Assembly: GCA_964643965.1 (NCBI GenBank)
Contig: CAZXVH010000003.1
Coordinates: 38,815 to 102,814, forward strand
Length of the DNA stretch: 64,000 nt
Origin: GCA-2746795 sp964643965
Lineage (GTDB): Bacteria > Chloroflexota > Anaerolineae > Promineifilales > Promineifilaceae
Reading direction: 5' to 3'
Shown here: positions 1 through 11,050 of the stretch, piece by piece
Layout of the letters: every line of letters starts with the position of its first letter
Numbering within the stretch: the first letter of the stretch is position 1
Program-made: the position numbers and the translations under genes
The notes under the pieces: model-generated
Database searches by the model: none
Told to the model about the DNA's origin: nothing
The model's input: the letters and a program-made list of their open reading frames with translations, nothing else

Positions 1-2420
1 TCGGCGTGGTTGGACTCGATCTGGTTATCAACGGGTAATAAAATCTCAAATGTTGCTCCGCCCCGCTCGTTATTGGCCGCCATCACTGAACCGCCATGCA
101 GCCCCACAATTTCACGAACGACGCCTAAGCCCAAGCCGGTTCCAGGAATAGTAGATTGGCTGGCGGGATGTCCCCGATAAAATCGATCAAACAAATGGGG
201 CATATCTTCAGAGGAAATACCTACACCGGTATCTACAATTAAAATAGACACCCAGTTGTCTTTCTCGTTTGTAATAACAGAGACTTCGCCGACGGTGGTG
301 TACTGGATGCTATTTTTGAGCATATTGGCAATAACGCGACTCAATTGGGCCGCTTCGCCCCAAACGAGGGGCAAGCCGGCGGCCAAATCGCAGGTAAGCG
401 CCAAGCCTTTTCTAGTGGCCTCCACCTGATAGCTTTTAAGGGTGTGATAGATAATTTCATTCATATCCACCCTGGCGTAGTCTGCCTGCTGTAAGTGGCT
501 GGTATGGCGCGATTCATCAAAAATATCTTCAATGATCTGTGACAGACGCATGGTTTCCTGTTTTAGCACAAGCATGTAATGGGCCTGTCTTTCTATTTTT
601 CCCTGCTGGAGCAAATCGAGATACATGGAAATGTTGGTGATAGGTGTGCGTAGTTCGTGGGAAACATCTGAAATAAATTTTGTTTTTAGGCGGTCTAGTT
701 CTTTAAGCCGTTCATTGGCTTTTGCCAGCGCTCTGGTGCGGGAATGAACCCTGGCTTCTAGCTGGGAGGCATGTTCACTCAGTTCCTGATATAAGCGGGC
801 ATTTTCTAAGGCTAAACTGGCCTGTGATGCAAACGCCCGTAAAAGATTGACGTGACGGTTTTGGTAGAAGTTTACTTCTTGTTTTGCTAAAGCGATGATG
901 GCGACGATGGCCTTGTTGATAAAAATGGGCACACCCACCCAGGAGCGTGCTTGAGTGATACTTTTATCTTTAAGCCAGCCTGGATATTGATCGATGTCGG
1001 GGATGATCAACGGCTCCTGGCTGCGTATGATGGTTTGTAAATTGGGCGTGGCGGCAATACGAAAGGTGAGTGCGGCCACTTCTTTTTCAGCAATATCTAT
1101 GCCATACCGCTCATAGCCCCGGTTATGGCGGATGGAGGCGGTATCTCCTTCAATAAAGAGGATGTTGGCGGAATCATACGGCACCACTTTGGTTAGTTGA
1201 TCCAGAATTAAATGCAGCACTTCATCAAAATCCAGGGTGGCGTTTAAGGCTTCGCCAATAGCCCGCAGCGCCTCGGCTTGTTCTCGCTGGCGTCGTTCAG
1301 ATTGGTAGAGACGCGCTTGCTGCAAACCGATAGCCAGGGAGGTGGCAATTTCTTGGGTGATGGTGATGTGTTCTTGGGTAAAATGGGTGGAGTTATGGGT
1401 GGCCAGGTTTAAAGCGCCGATAAGTTGATTTTGGGCGATGAGGGGCATTTTAACCTGGGTATGCAATCCTTCTGCTTTTAACAGTTTGCCGATATTGGAT
1501 TGGGAATCAGCGAATTCGGTGATGGTGGGCAGCGGGGGAACGGCGGTTGCGTTTAACGCTTTTATTTCGGAGGGTGTAAGGAGGAAAATGTGGCCGGCAG
1601 GAACGGCCGTTTCCCCATCTTGCACGACAGCCAAAACCATCCCTTCCTCCAGCTTTTCATCAAACATAACAACACTGGCGCGTGCGTAAGGGATCAGTTG
1701 GCGAGCATACTTGAGGGCCACAATAGCGCTTTCTTCTGGCGTTGCTTCTCCCAAAATTGCCTGGTCGATGCGGTTTATCAGTTGCAGTCGCTCGGTATAT
1801 TGACGCAAAGTTTCCTCTGCATTTTTACGGGCGGTGATATTATGTTTGATGGCAATGTAGTAGAGCGGGGTGTTGTCTTCCCCTAAAACAGGGGTGATCG
1901 TTTGTTCTTCTGTGTAAAGTGTGCCATCTTTCCGTTTGTTGATGATTTCGCCATGCCATACTTGCCCGGCAGTGATGGTTTGCCATAGATTCTGGTAAAA
2001 AGCGTCATCCTGGGCGCCAGAGCGCAAAAGCGCCGGCGTTTGCCCTATCGCCTCTTCAGCAGAGTAGCCGGTGAGGGTGGTGAAGGCCGGGTTGACCCAG
2101 AGAAAACGGCCGTTACTATCGGTGAGCGTAATGGTAGTGGCGGCTGCCTCTAAAGCTCTGGAGCGCAGTTGTAATGTCGCTTCGACGGCTTTGCGTTCCT
2201 CGATCTCCTGTTGCAACTGCTTTTGCAGCTTCTGCATAAAGTAGAAAGCGCTGTTAGCAAAGAGCATAATGATGAGGATGCCCACCAACAGATCAAACAG
2301 CACAAAGCGCCAGTCGCGACCCAGAAAGTAAAAATAGCCTATTTCCAGGATAAATACGGTGAAAATGGCTAACAACACCAGGATATTTTTTGTTTTGCGC
2401 AAGCGCGATAATTCATTCAT
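1..2420 (-). CDS. Sensor histidine kinase, PAS-GAF-GAF-HisKA-HATPase (3' end beyond window)
   Basis: The reading frame is open from an ATG at 2420 to the window edge (806 codons). It encodes two membrane helices (about residues 13-34 and 39-62), a short coiled coil, and a PAS domain (about 85-200, with NPAFTTLTGYSAEE). Two GAF domains follow (about 215-365 and 385-545). The HisKA domain has SHELRTP with the phosphoacceptor His near residue 588. The ATPase domain shows an N box (NMLKNS), a G1 box (DTGVGIS) and GTGLGLG. The protein probably autophosphorylates at the membrane in response to a cytosolic small-molecule or redox signal read by the PAS/GAF domains. No response regulator gene is visible next to it, so its partner is unknown. 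The kinase core is complete at the edge, so only a short tail or a receiver domain can be missing. Confidence 0.9.
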   Translation of the reverse strand, partial: MNELSRLRKTKNILVLLAIFTVFILEIGYFYFLGRDWRFVLFDLLVGILIIMLFANSAFYFMQKLQKQLQQEIEERKAVEATLQLRSRALEAAATTITLTDSNGRFLWVNPAFTTLTGYSAEEAIGQTPALLRSGAQDDAFYQNLWQTITAGQVWHGEIINKRKDGTLYTEEQTITPVLGEDNTPLYYIAIKHNITARKNAEETLRQYTERLQLINRIDQAILGEATPEESAIVALKYARQLIPYARASVVMFDEKLEEGMVLAVVQDGETAVPAGHIFLLTPSEIKALNATAVPPLPTITEFADSQSNIGKLLKAEGLHTQVKMPLIAQNQLIGALNLATHNSTHFTQEHITITQEIATSLAIGLQQARLYQSERRQREQAEALRAIGEALNATLDFDEVLHLILDQLTKVVPYDSANILFIEGDTASIRHNRGYERYGIDIAEKEVAALTFRIAATPNLQTIIRSQEPLIIPDIDQYPGWLKDKSITQARSWVGVPIFINKAIVAIIALAKQEVNFYQNRHVNLLRAFASQASLALENARLYQELSEHASQLEARVHSRTRALAKANERLKELDRLKTKFISDVSHELRTPITNISMYLDLLQQGKIERQAHYMLVLKQETMRLSQIIEDIFDESRHTSHLQQADYARVDMNEIIYHTLKSYQVEATRKGLALTCDLAAGLPLVWGEAAQLSRVIANMLKNSIQYTTVGEVSVITNEKDNWVSILIVDTGVGISSEDMPHLFDRFYRGHPASQSTIPGTGLGLGVVREIVGLHGGSVMAANNERGGATFEILLPVDNQIESNHA

Positions 2421-2590
2421 GCGTAAAATACCGACCAGAGTTGTCTGAAAACGGCCGTTTCACCCCCCTCAACTCAGCTATTGTCGGGTACTTTCTCAAT
2501 CAATAGTATCATAAACCTGACAGCCATGAACGGTTACGATAAGGGGGATAACGCTCGACAAATCTCTAATCTCCTCATTTTTCACACGTC

Positions 2591-2623
2591 AGATTGGTTC
2601 AATCTGGGAGATTGAACCAATCT
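2591..2623. repeat. 15-3-15 inverted repeat
   Basis: AGATTGGTTCAATCT, then GGG, then its exact reverse complement AGATTGAACCAATCT. Each 15-mer is itself a dyad (6-bp stem, 3-nt loop). The right arm recurs exactly at 43811-43825, and the same 15-3-15 plan with another word is at 28701-28733. It lies in the 328-bp gap upstream of the osmoprotectant operon. It could be an operator, a terminator for an upstream transcript, or a mobile repeat; nothing else was recognised in this gap. Confidence 0.75.
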
Positions 2624-2748
2624 GAAAAAACCACTCACCAAATATGTGAAAAAGCATAGAAGCAACAACCTTGAGGAGTTTGAATGGTAAAATAAGCGCC
2701 GGTAAGGTCGTCAACCTTGTGAACTTCAGCCGATTCAAAAATACCACC

Positions 2749-3390
2749 ATGTTTAATCTCTTACAAGAAGCCTTTTTATACGCTCAAAGCCATTCTGATG
2801 AACTGTTCACTGCCCTGCAAGAACACCTGCTGCTCGTCATCATTGCTTTGGGCATCAGTTTAGGCGTCAGCCTTCCCCTCGGTATCTGGACATCTCGTTC
2901 ACGCGCCGCCTCTGTCACCGTCATCAATTTTTTCAACGGGCTGCGCGTGGTACCGAGCATCGCCATTTTGTTTCTTGCCATCCCTTACTTTGGCCTCACC
3001 TTTACCTCTGCCCTGATTGCCTTGACCATCCTGGCTTTTCCCCCCATCCTCATCAATACAGACGCCGCTTACCGCACCATTGATCCGGCCATTAAAGAAT
3101 CGGCGGCTGGCATGGGTATGACAAACCGTCAAACCTTATGGCGTGTAGAAACCCCATTAGCCCTACCCGTCATTGTTACCGGGGTACGCACTGCCACCAT
3201 AGAAATCATAGCCAGCGCTACTTTAGCCGCATTTATTGGCATTGGCGGACTGGGGGTATTTGTGGTGCGCGGCTTTGCTTTATATGATATTCCCATCTTA
3301 CTGGTGGGAGCAATACCGGTAGCCTTATTGGCGCTATCGGCCGATTTACTATTGGGAGGCATACAACGTTGGTTGCAGCCACCCTCATAA
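2749..3390 (+). CDS. Glycine betaine/choline ABC transporter permease
   Basis: Integral membrane subunit of an OpuC/ProW-type importer, about 214 aa with five or six hydrophobic helices. The EAA-type cytoplasmic loop that docks on the ATPase is visible as KESAAGMGMTNRQTLWRVETP. The end of the family fold, IGIGGLGVFVVRGF, is also present. I chose the ATG at 2749 because the protein then starts with the usual short soluble stretch before the first helix; a TTG at 2671 would add 26 unconvincing residues. It is the first gene of an operon ordered permease, binding protein, ATPase, permease. The binding protein starts 25 bp downstream. Confidence 0.88.
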   Translation: MFNLLQEAFLYAQSHSDELFTALQEHLLLVIIALGISLGVSLPLGIWTSRSRAASVTVINFFNGLRVVPSIAILFLAIPYFGLTFTSALIALTILAFPPILINTDAAYRTIDPAIKESAAGMGMTNRQTLWRVETPLALPVIVTGVRTATIEIIASATLAAFIGIGGLGVFVVRGFALYDIPILLVGAIPVALLALSADLLLGGIQRWLQPPS

Positions 3391-3415
3391 TTTTTCCATT
3401 CCATAGGAGGAAAAC

Positions 3416-4309
3416 ATGAAAAAGTCACGTTGGTTCATCGTAATTATTTTTATTTTGGCAATATTGCTGGCAAGCTGTGGCGGCGGTGACAGTAAAACCA
3501 TTACCGTCGCCTCCAAGGATTTCACAGAGCAATTTATCCTGGGTGAAATGTACGCTTTGCTCCTGGAAGACGCCGGCTACACGGTAAACCGCAAGCTCAA
3601 TCTGGGCGGAACGCCGGTGGCCCACCAGGCTTTGTTGGATGGCGAGATCGACGTTTACCCGGAATACACAGGCACTGGCTTACTCACCGTCCTGAAAAAA
3701 GAAGTGATGAATGATCCGCAAGCTGTCTTTGACGTGGTGAAACAGGCGTATGCCGAACAATTTTCGTTGGTCTGGTTAGAGCCAGCGCCCATGAACAACA
3801 CCCAGGCGCTGGCCATGAAACGGGACCGCGCCGCCGCCCTGGGCATTACCACCTTTTCTGATCTGGTCGCCAATGCTTCCCAACTGGTCTTGATCGGCCC
3901 GCCGGAATTTGCGGAACGGGAAGATGGGCTGCCGGGCATGAAAAAGCTCTATGGCGATTTTGAGTTCGCCAACTATCTGGCGGTTGATCCCGGTCTGCGT
4001 TACCAGGCGATTGTGAATGGTGAAGCGGATGTGGTGGTGGCTTTTGGCACAGATGGCGAGTTGGCTGCCTATGATCTGGTCGCCCTGGAAGATGATAAAG
4101 GCTTGTACCCACCTTACCAGGTAGCGCCGGTGATCCGGCAAGCGGCGCTGGACAATAACCCGGAGATAGCCACTGTGCTGAACCGGCTGGCCCCCTTGAT
4201 CACAAATGAGGTTATGCAGCGGTTGAATAATGAGGTAAGCGGAAACGGCCGTGAACCGATTGACGTGGCACGGGAATTCCTGGTGGCACAGGGGTTGATA
4301 AACGAGTAA
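3416..4309 (+). CDS. opuCC: Glycine betaine/choline-binding lipoprotein
   Basis: Substrate-binding subunit of the importer. Residues 1-20 form a lipoprotein signal ending in a lipobox (LLASC, Cys21), so the mature protein is probably anchored to the outer face of the membrane. The body is an OpuAC/ProX-type periplasmic-binding fold of 297 aa. It contains the family segments SKDFTEQFILGEMYA near the N-terminus and DGEIDVYPEYTGTGL around residue 80, where substrate-binding aromatics of this family lie. A strong ribosome site (AGGAGG) precedes the ATG. The stop overlaps the ATPase start (TAATG), so the two are probably translationally coupled. Uptake of compatible solutes under osmotic stress is the expected role; the exact substrate cannot be read from sequence. 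Confidence 0.9.
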   Translation: MKKSRWFIVIIFILAILLASCGGGDSKTITVASKDFTEQFILGEMYALLLEDAGYTVNRKLNLGGTPVAHQALLDGEIDVYPEYTGTGLLTVLKKEVMNDPQAVFDVVKQAYAEQFSLVWLEPAPMNNTQALAMKRDRAAALGITTFSDLVANASQLVLIGPPEFAEREDGLPGMKKLYGDFEFANYLAVDPGLRYQAIVNGEADVVVAFGTDGELAAYDLVALEDDKGLYPPYQVAPVIRQAALDNNPEIATVLNRLAPLITNEVMQRLNNEVSGNGREPIDVAREFLVAQGLINE

Positions 4310-5265
4310 TGAGCGCCATCCGCTTTGACCAGATTACCAAGCAGTTTGCCAATGCAAACCGGCCGTCTGTGCTGGATGTCACTCTGCAAATTGATGAAGG
4401 CAGTTTCGTAGTGCTGCTGGGGCCATCTGGTTGCGGCAAAACCACCCTGCTCAAAATGATCAATCGTTTATACGAACCCACCTCCGGCGACATCTACCTG
4501 GATGAAAAAAATATCTTCGAGATGGACGCTACCGAACTGCGCCGTCAGATTGGTTATGTTATTCAGCAAATCGGCTTGTTTCCCCATATGACTGTCGCCC
4601 AAAACATCGCCATCGTGCCAGAACTGCTCAAATGGCCCGCAGCCCAGATTGAAACTCGGGTAGATGAGCTGCTGACATTGGTAGATTTGCCACCAGCAGA
4701 ATATCGTAGCCGCTATCCTTCACAAATGTCAGGTGGGCAGCGACAGCGCGTGGGGGTTGCCCGGGCGCTGGCCGGCGATCCTGGCGTCATTCTCATGGAT
4801 GAACCATTTGGCGCCGTAGACGCCATCACTCGTACCGGCTTGCAAGATGAGATGCGTCTCTTGCAGCGTCGTCTCCAAAAAACCATCGTTTTTGTGACCC
4901 ATGATGTGGAAGAGGCGCTGCGCCTGGCGGATAAGATTGTCATTATGCAGGAAGGGCGTATTGTGCAATACGATACGCCCTTCCAATTACTCAGCCAGCC
5001 GGCGGATCAATTCGTACGCCAGTTAGTGGGCGCCGATGATAGGGTGCGCCAGTTGAGTCTGCTGCGCGTAGAATCGGCGATGACGCCGCTGCCGCCCGGT
5101 TTTATGCCGAACGGCGACCCCTACATTGATGGCGACGCCGATTTACGCAGCGCCTTATCCATGCTGCTGAGCACACCTGTACCCGCCCTGACGGTGATGG
5201 CTGATGAAAAGCCGATAGGCTTACTCACTTTGGCAAGCATCCAATCTGTAGCGGCAGCAGGATAA
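4309..5265 (+). CDS. opuCA: Osmoprotectant ABC transporter ATPase
   Basis: 318-aa ATPase that powers betaine/choline import. Walker A is GPSGCGKTT (about residues 38-46), the Q-loop follows, the signature is MSGGQRQRVG, Walker B is VILMDEPFGAVD, and the H-loop is FVTHDVEEALRLAD. After the nucleotide-binding domain there is a short C-terminal region (about 245-318). It is shorter than the paired CBS domains of OpuA/ProV, so ionic-strength sensing through tandem CBS domains may be reduced. The start overlaps the binding-protein stop by one base, and the second permease starts 5 bp after the stop. Confidence 0.92.
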   Translation: MSAIRFDQITKQFANANRPSVLDVTLQIDEGSFVVLLGPSGCGKTTLLKMINRLYEPTSGDIYLDEKNIFEMDATELRRQIGYVIQQIGLFPHMTVAQNIAIVPELLKWPAAQIETRVDELLTLVDLPPAEYRSRYPSQMSGGQRQRVGVARALAGDPGVILMDEPFGAVDAITRTGLQDEMRLLQRRLQKTIVFVTHDVEEALRLADKIVIMQEGRIVQYDTPFQLLSQPADQFVRQLVGADDRVRQLSLLRVESAMTPLPPGFMPNGDPYIDGDADLRSALSMLLSTPVPALTVMADEKPIGLLTLASIQSVAAAG

Positions 5266-5269
5266 GGCT

Positions 5270-5932
5270 GTGGCATACCTCTGGCAAAACCCGGATGTGA
5301 TTGTGGCGCTGGCCGGCCAACATCTCTTTATGACGCTGACGGCGTTGGTTATCGCCACCCTCATCGCCCTGCCCTTGAGCCTGATCTTGCTGCGCAGTGA
5401 ACGGCTGGCAGCGGGCACATTGAGTGTGTTGGGCGTGTTTTATACGATTCCCAGTATTGCCTTGCTGATTTTGCTGCTGCCGCTCTTTGGCCTGAACCAA
5501 AAGTCGGTGATTGTGGCGCTGGTGGTGTATACACAAATTATCCTGGTGCGCAATATGGTGGCGGGGTTAAAAGGGGTACCGGAACCTGTTTTGGAAGCAG
5601 CGAGGGGCATGGGCATGAACGGCCGTCAGCGTTGGCTGCGGGTGCAAATACCATTGGCGCTGCCGGTGATTCTGGCGGGGATGCGTATCGCGGCGGTGGT
5701 GGCCGTATCCATCGCCACCATTGGCGCCAAGTTTGGCGCGGGCGGCTTGGGCAAGCTGTTGTTTGACGGCATTGCGCAAAATCGGTATGACAAGATTGTG
5801 GCGGGGGCAGTGGCGGTAGCGCTGTTGGCGTTGGCGCTGAACTGGCTGCTGATGGCGGCGGAAAGCTATTTTGACACAGACAAGAAGATTAAGCGGGCGG
5901 AGAAAAAACAGAGATTAGAGATTAGAGATTAG
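5270..5932 (+). CDS. Glycine betaine/choline ABC transporter permease (second)
   Basis: 220-aa membrane subunit, paralogous to the first permease of the operon. It has the EAA loop (LEAARGMGMNGRQRWLRVQIP) and the final glycine-rich element GAGGLGKLLFDG. It starts at GTG 5270, only 4 bp after the ATPase stop, which fits a single transcript. Its cytoplasmic C-terminus is short and basic. The 3' end runs into a tract of AGAGATT repeats, which may have extended the tail by a few residues (QRLEIRD). Together the two permeases would form the heterodimeric pore of the importer. Confidence 0.88.
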   Translation: MAYLWQNPDVIVALAGQHLFMTLTALVIATLIALPLSLILLRSERLAAGTLSVLGVFYTIPSIALLILLLPLFGLNQKSVIVALVVYTQIILVRNMVAGLKGVPEPVLEAARGMGMNGRQRWLRVQIPLALPVILAGMRIAAVVAVSIATIGAKFGAGGLGKLLFDGIAQNRYDKIVAGAVAVALLALALNWLLMAAESYFDTDKKIKRAEKKQRLEIRD

Positions 5933-5941
5933 AAATTAGAG
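5909..5941. repeat. AGAGATT heptamer tract
   Basis: Four imperfect copies of a 7-bp unit (AGAGATT/AGAAATT) overlap the last codons of the second permease. Related sequence is at 21779-21830. This is one of several 7-bp-period tracts with different unit words in this window. Confidence 0.6.
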
Positions 5942-5982
5942 TCCAGTTACGTATTGTTATTTAATTTTCATTCCTTATCGGT

Positions 5983-6380
5983 TTATACTGCCAAATCAAA
6001 AGGGAGATCGGCAATGTCCCGCAAGCGATCCCCAGAGACCATCACGTTGAGCAAGTCAATCACCGCTTCATTGCCAGTGGCGGAGGCTGCTGAAATCAAT
6101 TCAGGTAGTGCAAAGTGATAAACACAATCAATACCCTTTCCTCAAATCGTTTGCCGGCCGTTTGACCCTGAATAGCACTTTCGTTTACAGGAAAATCAAT
6201 TTGCCGCAAAATTTCATGCGCTAACAAGATACTTAATTCACTGCTAACGTCTGCGATGCTGGGAATCATGCCATTTTTGTAAAAGAAGACATCCTGGCAC
6301 ATATTTTGACAGCAATTCTCAATTTGACGCTTCACTGGGGATGGAATCCCCAGGCTGAGACAAAAAACGTACTCAAGCAC
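5983..6380 (-). pseudogene. Frameshifted remnant, possibly of a restriction endonuclease
   Basis: On the minus strand a 94-codon frame ends at 6096. Shifting by one base near 6120-6130 continues a sensible protein to a stop at 5983 (about ELISAASATGNEAVIDLL through to DIADLPFDLAV). The N-terminal part contains AIQGQTAGKRFEE preceded by LRQIDFPVN. This recalls the start of some type II restriction endonucleases (NgoBV/NgoPII-like), but I recall the family from memory and cannot align it. No methyltransferase gene is nearby. The frameshift and short length argue for decay. Confidence 0.45.
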
Positions 6381-6447
6381 GTTGGGACGGCGACTGCAAC
6401 CTGTTTTAACGGGTTTTATGTCTCAGCCGCCGGTTTGCAACCAGCGG
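6335..6447. repeat. Hairpin-rich dispersed-repeat-like element
   Basis: CTGGGGAT-GGA-ATCCCCAG (8-3-8) is followed by GGCTGAGACA at 6353 and its exact complement TGTCTCAGCC at 6419. Smaller hairpins lie inside and just after, including an imperfect stem around a TGC loop at 6427-6447. No coding frame fits. This nested stem structure is typical of non-autonomous palindromic repeats. No second copy is in the window. Confidence 0.45.
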
Positions 6448-6557
6448 CAATGGCCGTGTATGTTCTCAGATTGAGCATTGCCGAATTCACAACCTTTGGG
6501 GGACAAAATGCCCAGGGGCTTGTTATAACAGAGAAATCGCGCTGTCTTGAAACTTAG

Positions 6558-9530
<2,973 letters not shown>

Positions 9531-9637
9531 AAGGTCCTTCCACGAGGATAAGTTTTTGGCTTGGGTTTGCCCAAAAATTATAATATGGGCAGAGTTTAAC
9601 GGCATGTGGGATGGCTGTCGATGAACGGGCCGTTAAA

Positions 9638-9700
9638 TGGAAAGCAGTCGTTGGTCGTTAGTCGTCACTGTCCACTGTCCACTGTCCACTGTCCACTATT
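9638..9700. repeat. Heptamer tract (GTCGTTR then ACTGTCC)
   Basis: Three GTCGTTR-type units pass directly into four copies of ACTGTCC, all in 7-bp phase. The tract ends at the stop codon of recO. It is the first of many ACTGTYC tracts in this window. Confidence 0.8.
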
Positions 9701-10484
9701 CCCCATCCAGCGGGGCAAACAGGGCTGCTTCTTCACGCAGGCGGTTGAGGAAGTCAATGGATTTGAGGTTGCGCTCCAGGATGTGGGTGAGGTAATGGTA
9801 GAGGATGGCTTCTAATTCGACGTGTAACGGCCGTTTCAATTGCAAGGACTTTACCGTATCCCAGGGCCGTGTTTGCAGGTAACGCAGCACCTTCACCGCC
9901 ACGGCCGAAATCGGTTTGGCGCTGCGATCTGCCTGGCGGCAGGTGGGGCAGAGCAAGCCGCCCAGTTCTACGCTGAAAAACTGGTCTTGCTCTTCGATGG
10001 CTTCCCCACAGGAGACACAGTGGAAAAGCTGCGGTTGAAACCCCGTCAGACCCAGCAGGCGCAGTTCATAAGCGCGGGCCGCCAGGCGCACATCGGCCGT
10101 TTCGCTCAACCAACCGAGGGCGGCCGCCAGCAGGCGGTAGATGTCCTGGTTCACGTCTTCTTCGACGGTGAAGCGGTCGAGCAGTTCCACCAGGTAGGAG
10201 CCGTAGGTGGTGCGCACCAGATCGTCACGCAGCGCCGGATACGCCTCGATCATTTCTGCCTGGGTGATGATGTAGAGGTCGCGCCCTTCGGCCAGCAGGT
10301 AACGGCTGCGCATGAACAGTTCCACATGGCCGGTTTTGCGGCTCTGTGGTTTGCGAGCTCCTTTAGCCACGGCTTTGATTTTGCCGAATTCCAGGCTGAA
10401 AAGGGTGAGCAGCCGGTCGGCTTCACCAAAATTGCTGCGCTTCAGCACGATGGCTTCGGTGCGATGGGTGCGTTCTCGAGACAT
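9696..10484 (-). CDS. recO: DNA repair protein RecO
   Basis: 262-aa recombination mediator that helps load RecA onto SSB-coated single strands, acting with RecR. The N-terminal OB fold (about 1-80) starts with RTEAIVLKRSNFGEADRLLTLFS. A helical C-terminal domain follows, with a zinc-ribbon Cys pair CVSC near residue 160 and CPTC near 180. The C-terminal residues are encoded at the edge of a heptamer repeat tract. recR, its partner, lies about 2.4 kb further upstream on the same strand. Between recO and cdd there is only an ACGATTR repeat tract. Confidence 0.93.
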   Translation of the reverse strand: MSRERTHRTEAIVLKRSNFGEADRLLTLFSLEFGKIKAVAKGARKPQSRKTGHVELFMRSRYLLAEGRDLYIITQAEMIEAYPALRDDLVRTTYGSYLVELLDRFTVEEDVNQDIYRLLAAALGWLSETADVRLAARAYELRLLGLTGFQPQLFHCVSCGEAIEEQDQFFSVELGGLLCPTCRQADRSAKPISAVAVKVLRYLQTRPWDTVKSLQLKRPLHVELEAILYHYLTHILERNLKSIDFLNRLREEAALFAPLDGE

Positions 10485-10492
10485 AAGGAATA

Positions 10493-10557
10493 ACGATTGA
10501 CGATTGACGATTGACGATTAACGATTAACGATTAACGATTAACGATTGACGATTATC
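10493..10557. repeat. ACGATTR heptamer tract
   Basis: About nine copies of ACGATTG/ACGATTA in perfect 7-bp phase fill the gap between recO and cdd. The same word recurs at 63890-63915, next to an ACTGTYC tract. Confidence 0.85.
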
Positions 10558-10580
10558 AGGTGCGTCGCACTTCGGCCGGT

Positions 10581-10979
10581 TTATGTGAGATGCTCCGGGC
10601 CAAAATGGTCTGGGAGCAGGGTATAAAGCGTGGTTTCCCGGCCGTTTCCCTGGGCGTCAACCAACCAGACGGGCACATCACCGGCGAACTCGACCAACAC
10701 CTGGCGGCAGGCGCCGCAGGGAGAACCAGCGTTCTCGGTACAGACGACGATGGCTTCAATCTGGCGCACCCCTTCGGAGACCATTTTGACAACGGCCGTT
10801 CGCTCCGCACAGATAGCCAACCCATAGGACGCATTTTCCACATTACAGCCGGTATAGAAACGGCCGTTGTCCGCCAACAGCGCCGCCCCCACCGCATAGT
10901 GGGAATATGGGGCATACGCCTGCTTCCGCGCCTCAACGGCGGCGGCAATCAAAGCCTCACGTTGCTCAGAAGTAATCAT
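10581..10979 (-). CDS. cdd: Cytidine deaminase
   Basis: Deaminates cytidine and deoxycytidine to uridine forms in pyrimidine salvage. The 132-aa protein is the usual size for the homotetrameric class. The zinc site is visible as CNVENASYGLAICAERTA (Cys, and the catalytic Glu in CAERTA) and PCGACRQVL (two more Cys ligands). I start it at ATG 10979, which has GAGGTG at a good distance. The in-frame ATG at 10997 lies inside the upstream ACTGTYC repeat tract and adds only repeat-derived residues (MDSEVG). Confidence 0.94.
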   Translation of the reverse strand: MITSEQREALIAAAVEARKQAYAPYSHYAVGAALLADNGRFYTGCNVENASYGLAICAERTAVVKMVSEGVRQIEAIVVCTENAGSPCGACRQVLVEFAGDVPVWLVDAQGNGRETTLYTLLPDHFGPEHLT

Positions 10980-10987
10980 ACCCACCT

Positions 10988-11050
10988 CACTGTCCACTGT
11001 TCACTGTCCACTGTCCACTGTTCACTGTTCACTGTCCACTGTTCACTATT
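10988..11050. repeat. ACTGTYC heptamer tract
   Basis: About eight copies of ACTGTCC/ACTGTTC in 7-bp phase lie between cdd and the glmU-like gene. The tract reaches the last codons of the latter gene. Confidence 0.85.

Noticed and set aside
2671..2748. Longer N-terminus of the first osmoprotectant permease (TTG start)
   Set aside because: The added residues are not hydrophobic or family-like; ATG 2749 gives the normal N-terminus.
6306..6557. An 83-codon frame on the plus strand
   Set aside because: It runs through the nested hairpin element and shows no protein features.
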